A stretch of 8,117 nt of DNA, from the NCBI GenBank assembly GCA_017519685.1, contig JAFWRV010000243.1:1-8117 (forward strand). Direction: 5' to 3'. Positions 5,593 through 8,117 of the stretch are shown here, one piece after another. The DNA comes from Clostridia bacterium (GTDB taxonomy: Bacteria; Bacillota; Clostridia; Oscillospirales; Acutalibacteraceae). Every line of letters starts with the position of its first letter. Within the stretch, counting starts at the first letter, position 1. The notes beneath the pieces were generated by a model. It worked only from the letters and a program-made list of their open reading frames with translations. It was not told the DNA's origin and did not search any database. Made by a program: the position numbers and the translations under genes.

Positions 5593-8117
5593 TCAGAAGA
5601 ATGTAATCTGAGTGGTTTTGGGAAGAGAGGAGAACGCTCCGACTTCCTCAAGAGTATCAATTACCGTCTGCGGCGCGTGCGAACGCTGTTTGAAATCCTC
5701 AACCGAAATGAATTTTTCGATTTCATCGGTGATATTGCCGTCACTGTCGGTATGGTATTTCGCGTTTTCAAGACCTGCCGCGGCGTTTTCACCGCAGCCC
5801 GAAATCGCGGAGAACGGCAGACGGATTTTTCCGTCCTCGACCGCGTAGTTGGTTGCCGATGAAAGATAGACATCGGGAGGCAGAAAGAAGACATTTCGCG
5901 CCATCATTTCATTTACGACCTGAAGCGATGAGAAGACACTGTTTTCTTTTGCGCTTGATTCCCTTGCCTTCATTTTTGCGTCTATTTCCGCCATCCTCTT
6001 TTTTACCGCGGCTCTGCCCGCAAGAATGGTCTGGGTTTCAAGGTCTTCGCCTCTGACCGTGAAATAGGTCGCGTAATACTCAACGGGATAATAGAGTTTG
6101 TACCAGGCAAGACGCATCGCGGCGATAACATAAGCGGCGGCGTGCGCTTTCGGGAACATATATTTAATCTTCATGCACGAGTCAATATACCAGGCGGGAA
6201 CATTGTGCTCCTTCATGGCGTTGATATGTTCCTCTGTCAGCTTTGTTTCCGCCTTGCCTTTTCTGACGATTTCCATAATCTCAAAGGCCATTCCGTTTTC
6301 AAGACCCTTGTGAATAAGATAGACCATAATCGAGTCACGGGTTCCTATAACGTCGGAAATCGTGCAGGTTCCGTTTTTGATAAGATCCTGGGCATTGTCA
6401 AGCCAGACGTTAGTGCCGTGCGAAAGGCCGGATATCTGGAGCATATCGGAGAAGTTTTTCGGCTGCGACTCAACGAGCATTCCGAGAACGAATGACGTTC
6501 CGAGCTCGGGCAGGGAAAGAGTGCCTGTCGGGCATCCGATATCCTCGCTTGTGACACCGAGCGGTTCCGGGCTTGTCAGAAGCTGATAAAGCTTCGGGTC
6601 GCAAAGGTCAACATCCATAACCGAGGTGTGGGTAAGGTCCTCAAGATGCTTATAGAGTGTCGGAACTTCGTGGCCGAGGTTATCAAGCTTGAGAATTGTA
6701 TCGTGAAGCGATTTGAAAGCGAAATGGGTTGTGATATGAATTGAGGTCGCGTCGTCCGCGGGATGCTGAACAGGAGTAAAGTCCTCAACCTCCATATCGC
6801 CGGGGACAACGACCATACCGCCCGGATGCTGACCGGTGGTACGCTTGACGCCTTCACAGCCGTTCGCGAGGCGCTCCATTTCCGCGCGGGAAAGGTCTGA
6901 TTTGCCTGTTGCCTCCATCCAGTTTTTGACAAAGCCGAACGCTGTGGAGTTGGCAATCGTTGAAATTGTTCCCGCTTTGAAAACGTGTGATTTGCCGAAA
7001 AGTTCCTCGGTATATCTGTGAGCGTAAAACTGATATTCACTTGAGAAATTAAGGTCGATATCGGGTGATTTGTCACCGTGGAAGCCGAGAAAGGTTTCAA
7101 ACGGAATATCGTGGCCGTCACGGAGCATCGGAGCTCCGCATTCGGGACAGTTTTTAGGCGGCATATCGAAGCCGGAGCCGTATTCGCCGTTCATGAAAAA
7201 CTCGCTGTGCTTGCACTTCGGGCAGAGGTAGTGGGGAACGAGGGGATTGACCTCTGATATGCCCGCCGCGAAGGCGACAAACGACGAGCCGACCGAACCT
7301 CTTGAACCGACATAGTAGCCGTTATCCTCGGAGTTCTTGACCAGCTTCTGCGCTATCATATAAAGAACGGCGAAACCGTTTTTGATAATCGAGTTGAGTT
7401 CCTTGTCAAGGCGTTCCCTGATATAATCGGGAAGCGGGTCTCCGTAACGCTCGCTCATTCTTTCATTGCATATACGCACAAGGTCTTCCTCTGCGCCGTC
7501 TATGTGAGGAGGATAGGTGCCTTCGGGTATCGGGATGAGTTCATCGCACATATCCGCGATTTTTGACGGATTGTCAACAACAACCTCTTTGGCCCTGTCG
7601 CCGAGATAGGAGAAATCCTCAAGCATTTCGTTTGTGGTTTTAAAATAGACGGGCGGCTGGAACGAGGCGTCGGAGAAGCCCTGAACCGTCATAATGATTT
7701 CACGGTAAACAGCGTCCGATTTATCGAGAAAATGAACGTCGCCGGTCGCGACGCACGGAATGCCGAGTTCATCCGCGAGAGCGAGAATCTGCCTGTTGAT
7801 ATCGTGAAGGTCTTCCTCACTGTCAACAATGCCTTCACGCAGCATAAACGCGTTGTTGCCGTCGGGCTGGATTTCAAGATAGTCATAAAGTTTGGCGTAT
7901 CTGAGCAGAGTTTCGCGCGGCTTACCTGCAAGGACCGCCTGATAAAGCTGACCTGCTTCGCACGCGCTGCCGATGAGTATGCCCTCTCTGTGACGCATAA
8001 GTTCACTCAAAGGCACTCTCGGATGGCGGTAAAACCAGTTAAGGTTTGATTTTGAAATCAGTTTATAGAGATTCTTGAGGCCGACCTTGTTTCTGGCAAG
8101 AAAGACAATATGATAAC
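5593..8117 (-). CDS. polC: DNA polymerase III alpha subunit, PolC type (C-terminal part)
   Basis: This is the replicative polymerase of Gram-positive bacteria. The frame stays open to the window edge, and the first visible residues ([20 protein letters not shown]) are typical PolC, so about 840 of the usual 1,400-1,450 residues are seen; the N-terminal OB part and the exonuclease are outside. In order, counting from the Val codon at 8016: end of the PHP domain with [11 protein letters not shown] (88-98); palm with [11 protein letters not shown] (236-246); four-Cys zinc motif C265-x2-C268 and C290-x2-C293; catalytic PDIDLNFS with D319 and D321, and third Asp D445 in [19 protein letters not shown] (395-405); ISGLSHGT (528-535); [10 protein letters not shown] (621-630). 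The last residues QITFF resemble the C-terminal clamp-binding motif QLSLF. A GTG at 8016 is internal, not the start. Directly downstream are xylB and a glycosidase rather than the rimP-nusA cluster often found there. Confidence 0.97.
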   Translation of the reverse strand, partial: YHIVFLARNKVGLKNLYKLISKSNLNWFYRHPRVPLSELMRHREGILIGSACEAGQLYQAVLAGKPRETLLRYAKLYDYLEIQPDGNNAFMLREGIVDSEEDLHDINRQILALADELGIPCVATGDVHFLDKSDAVYREIIMTVQGFSDASFQPPVYFKTTNEMLEDFSYLGDRAKEVVVDNPSKIADMCDELIPIPEGTYPPHIDGAEEDLVRICNERMSERYGDPLPDYIRERLDKELNSIIKNGFAVLYMIAQKLVKNSEDNGYYVGSRGSVGSSFVAFAAGISEVNPLVPHYLCPKCKHSEFFMNGEYGSGFDMPPKNCPECGAPMLRDGHDIPFETFLGFHGDKSPDIDLNFSSEYQFYAHRYTEELFGKSHVFKAGTISTIANSTAFGFVKNWMEATGKSDLSRAEMERLANGCEGVKRTTGQHPGGMVVVPGDMEVEDFTPVQHPADDATSIHITTHFAFKSLHDTILKLDNLGHEVPTLYKHLEDLTHTSVMDVDLCDPKLYQLLTSPEPLGVTSEDIGCPTGTLSLPELGTSFVLGMLVESQPKNFSDMLQISGLSHGTNVWLDNAQDLIKNGTCTISDVIGTRDSIMVYLIHKGLENGMAFEIMEIVRKGKAETKLTEEHINAMKEHNVPAWYIDSCMKIKYMFPKAHAAAYVIAAMRLAWYKLYYPVEYYATYFTVRGEDLETQTILAGRAAVKKRMAEIDAKMKARESSAKENSVFSSLQVVNEMMARNVFFLPPDVYLSSATNYAVEDGKIRLPFSAISGCGENAAAGLENAKYHTDSDGNITDEIEKFISVEDFKQRSHAPQTVIDTLEEVGAFSSLPKTTQITFF

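Noticed and set aside
5596..5700. Internal promoter for xylB in the 3' end of polC
   Set aside because: TTGATA and TTGAGG stretches occur on the minus strand, but neither has a -10 TATAAT-like box at 16-18 bases.
6576..7121. Minus-strand open frame of 181 codons overlapping polC in another phase
   Set aside because: Its composition is rich in Ser, Thr, Arg and Pro without domain motifs, and the polC frame with catalytic residues fully accounts for the stretch.
5593..8016. polC as a complete 807-residue gene starting at GTG 8016
   Set aside because: The same frame continues to the window edge with typical PolC sequence ([20 protein letters not shown]), so the GTG is an internal Val codon and the gene is cut by the window.
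1..8117. A defence system, mobile element or RNA gene
   Set aside because: Every gene-length stretch is accounted for by metabolic, replication or small membrane/regulatory proteins; no transposase, integrase, tRNA-like fold or effector domains were seen.

Overview
The window looks like a chromosomal stretch from a low-to-mid GC Gram-positive bacterium of the class Clostridia, possibly an Oscillospiraceae/Ruminococcaceae-type gut anaerobe. The evidence is a PolC-type replicative polymerase (largely confined to Firmicutes and relatives), a DUF4364-type winged-helix protein (a clostridial family), strong GGAGG-type ribosome binding sites and tight gene packing. The species cannot be told from the sequence alone.

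Layout: two gene strings converge on a shared hairpin at about 1946-1977. On the + strand, bases 1-1962 carry the C-terminal end of a probable tyrosine/serine protein phosphatase, a small membrane protein with an HEYGH metal-binding motif, a DUF4364-type winged-helix protein, and AraD (L-ribulose-5-phosphate 4-epimerase). The gaps are 4 bases, a 1-base overlap and 10 bases, so this is one probable operon that begins before the window. On the - strand, reading from 8117 down to 2064, are the C-terminal part of DNA polymerase III PolC, then XylB (xylulokinase) after 14 bases, then a family 3 glycoside hydrolase coupled to xylB by an ATGA overlap. The roughly 100-base gap between the two strings holds a 14-bp bidirectional terminator and a short run of tandem repeats.

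Function: the metabolic theme is pentose use. The GH3 enzyme plausibly releases xylose or another sugar from oligosaccharides inside the cell, XylB phosphorylates D-xylulose, and AraD epimerises L-ribulose 5-phosphate. XylB and AraD both yield D-xylulose 5-phosphate, the entry to the pentose phosphate or phosphoketolase route. The isomerases (XylA, AraA), ribulokinase and transporters are not in the window. The less routine points are the HEYGH membrane protein, the DUF4364 protein in the araD operon, the sugar genes directly behind polC, and the hairpin-capable tandem repeats beside the terminator. I see no defence system, CRISPR array, mobile element or RNA gene.
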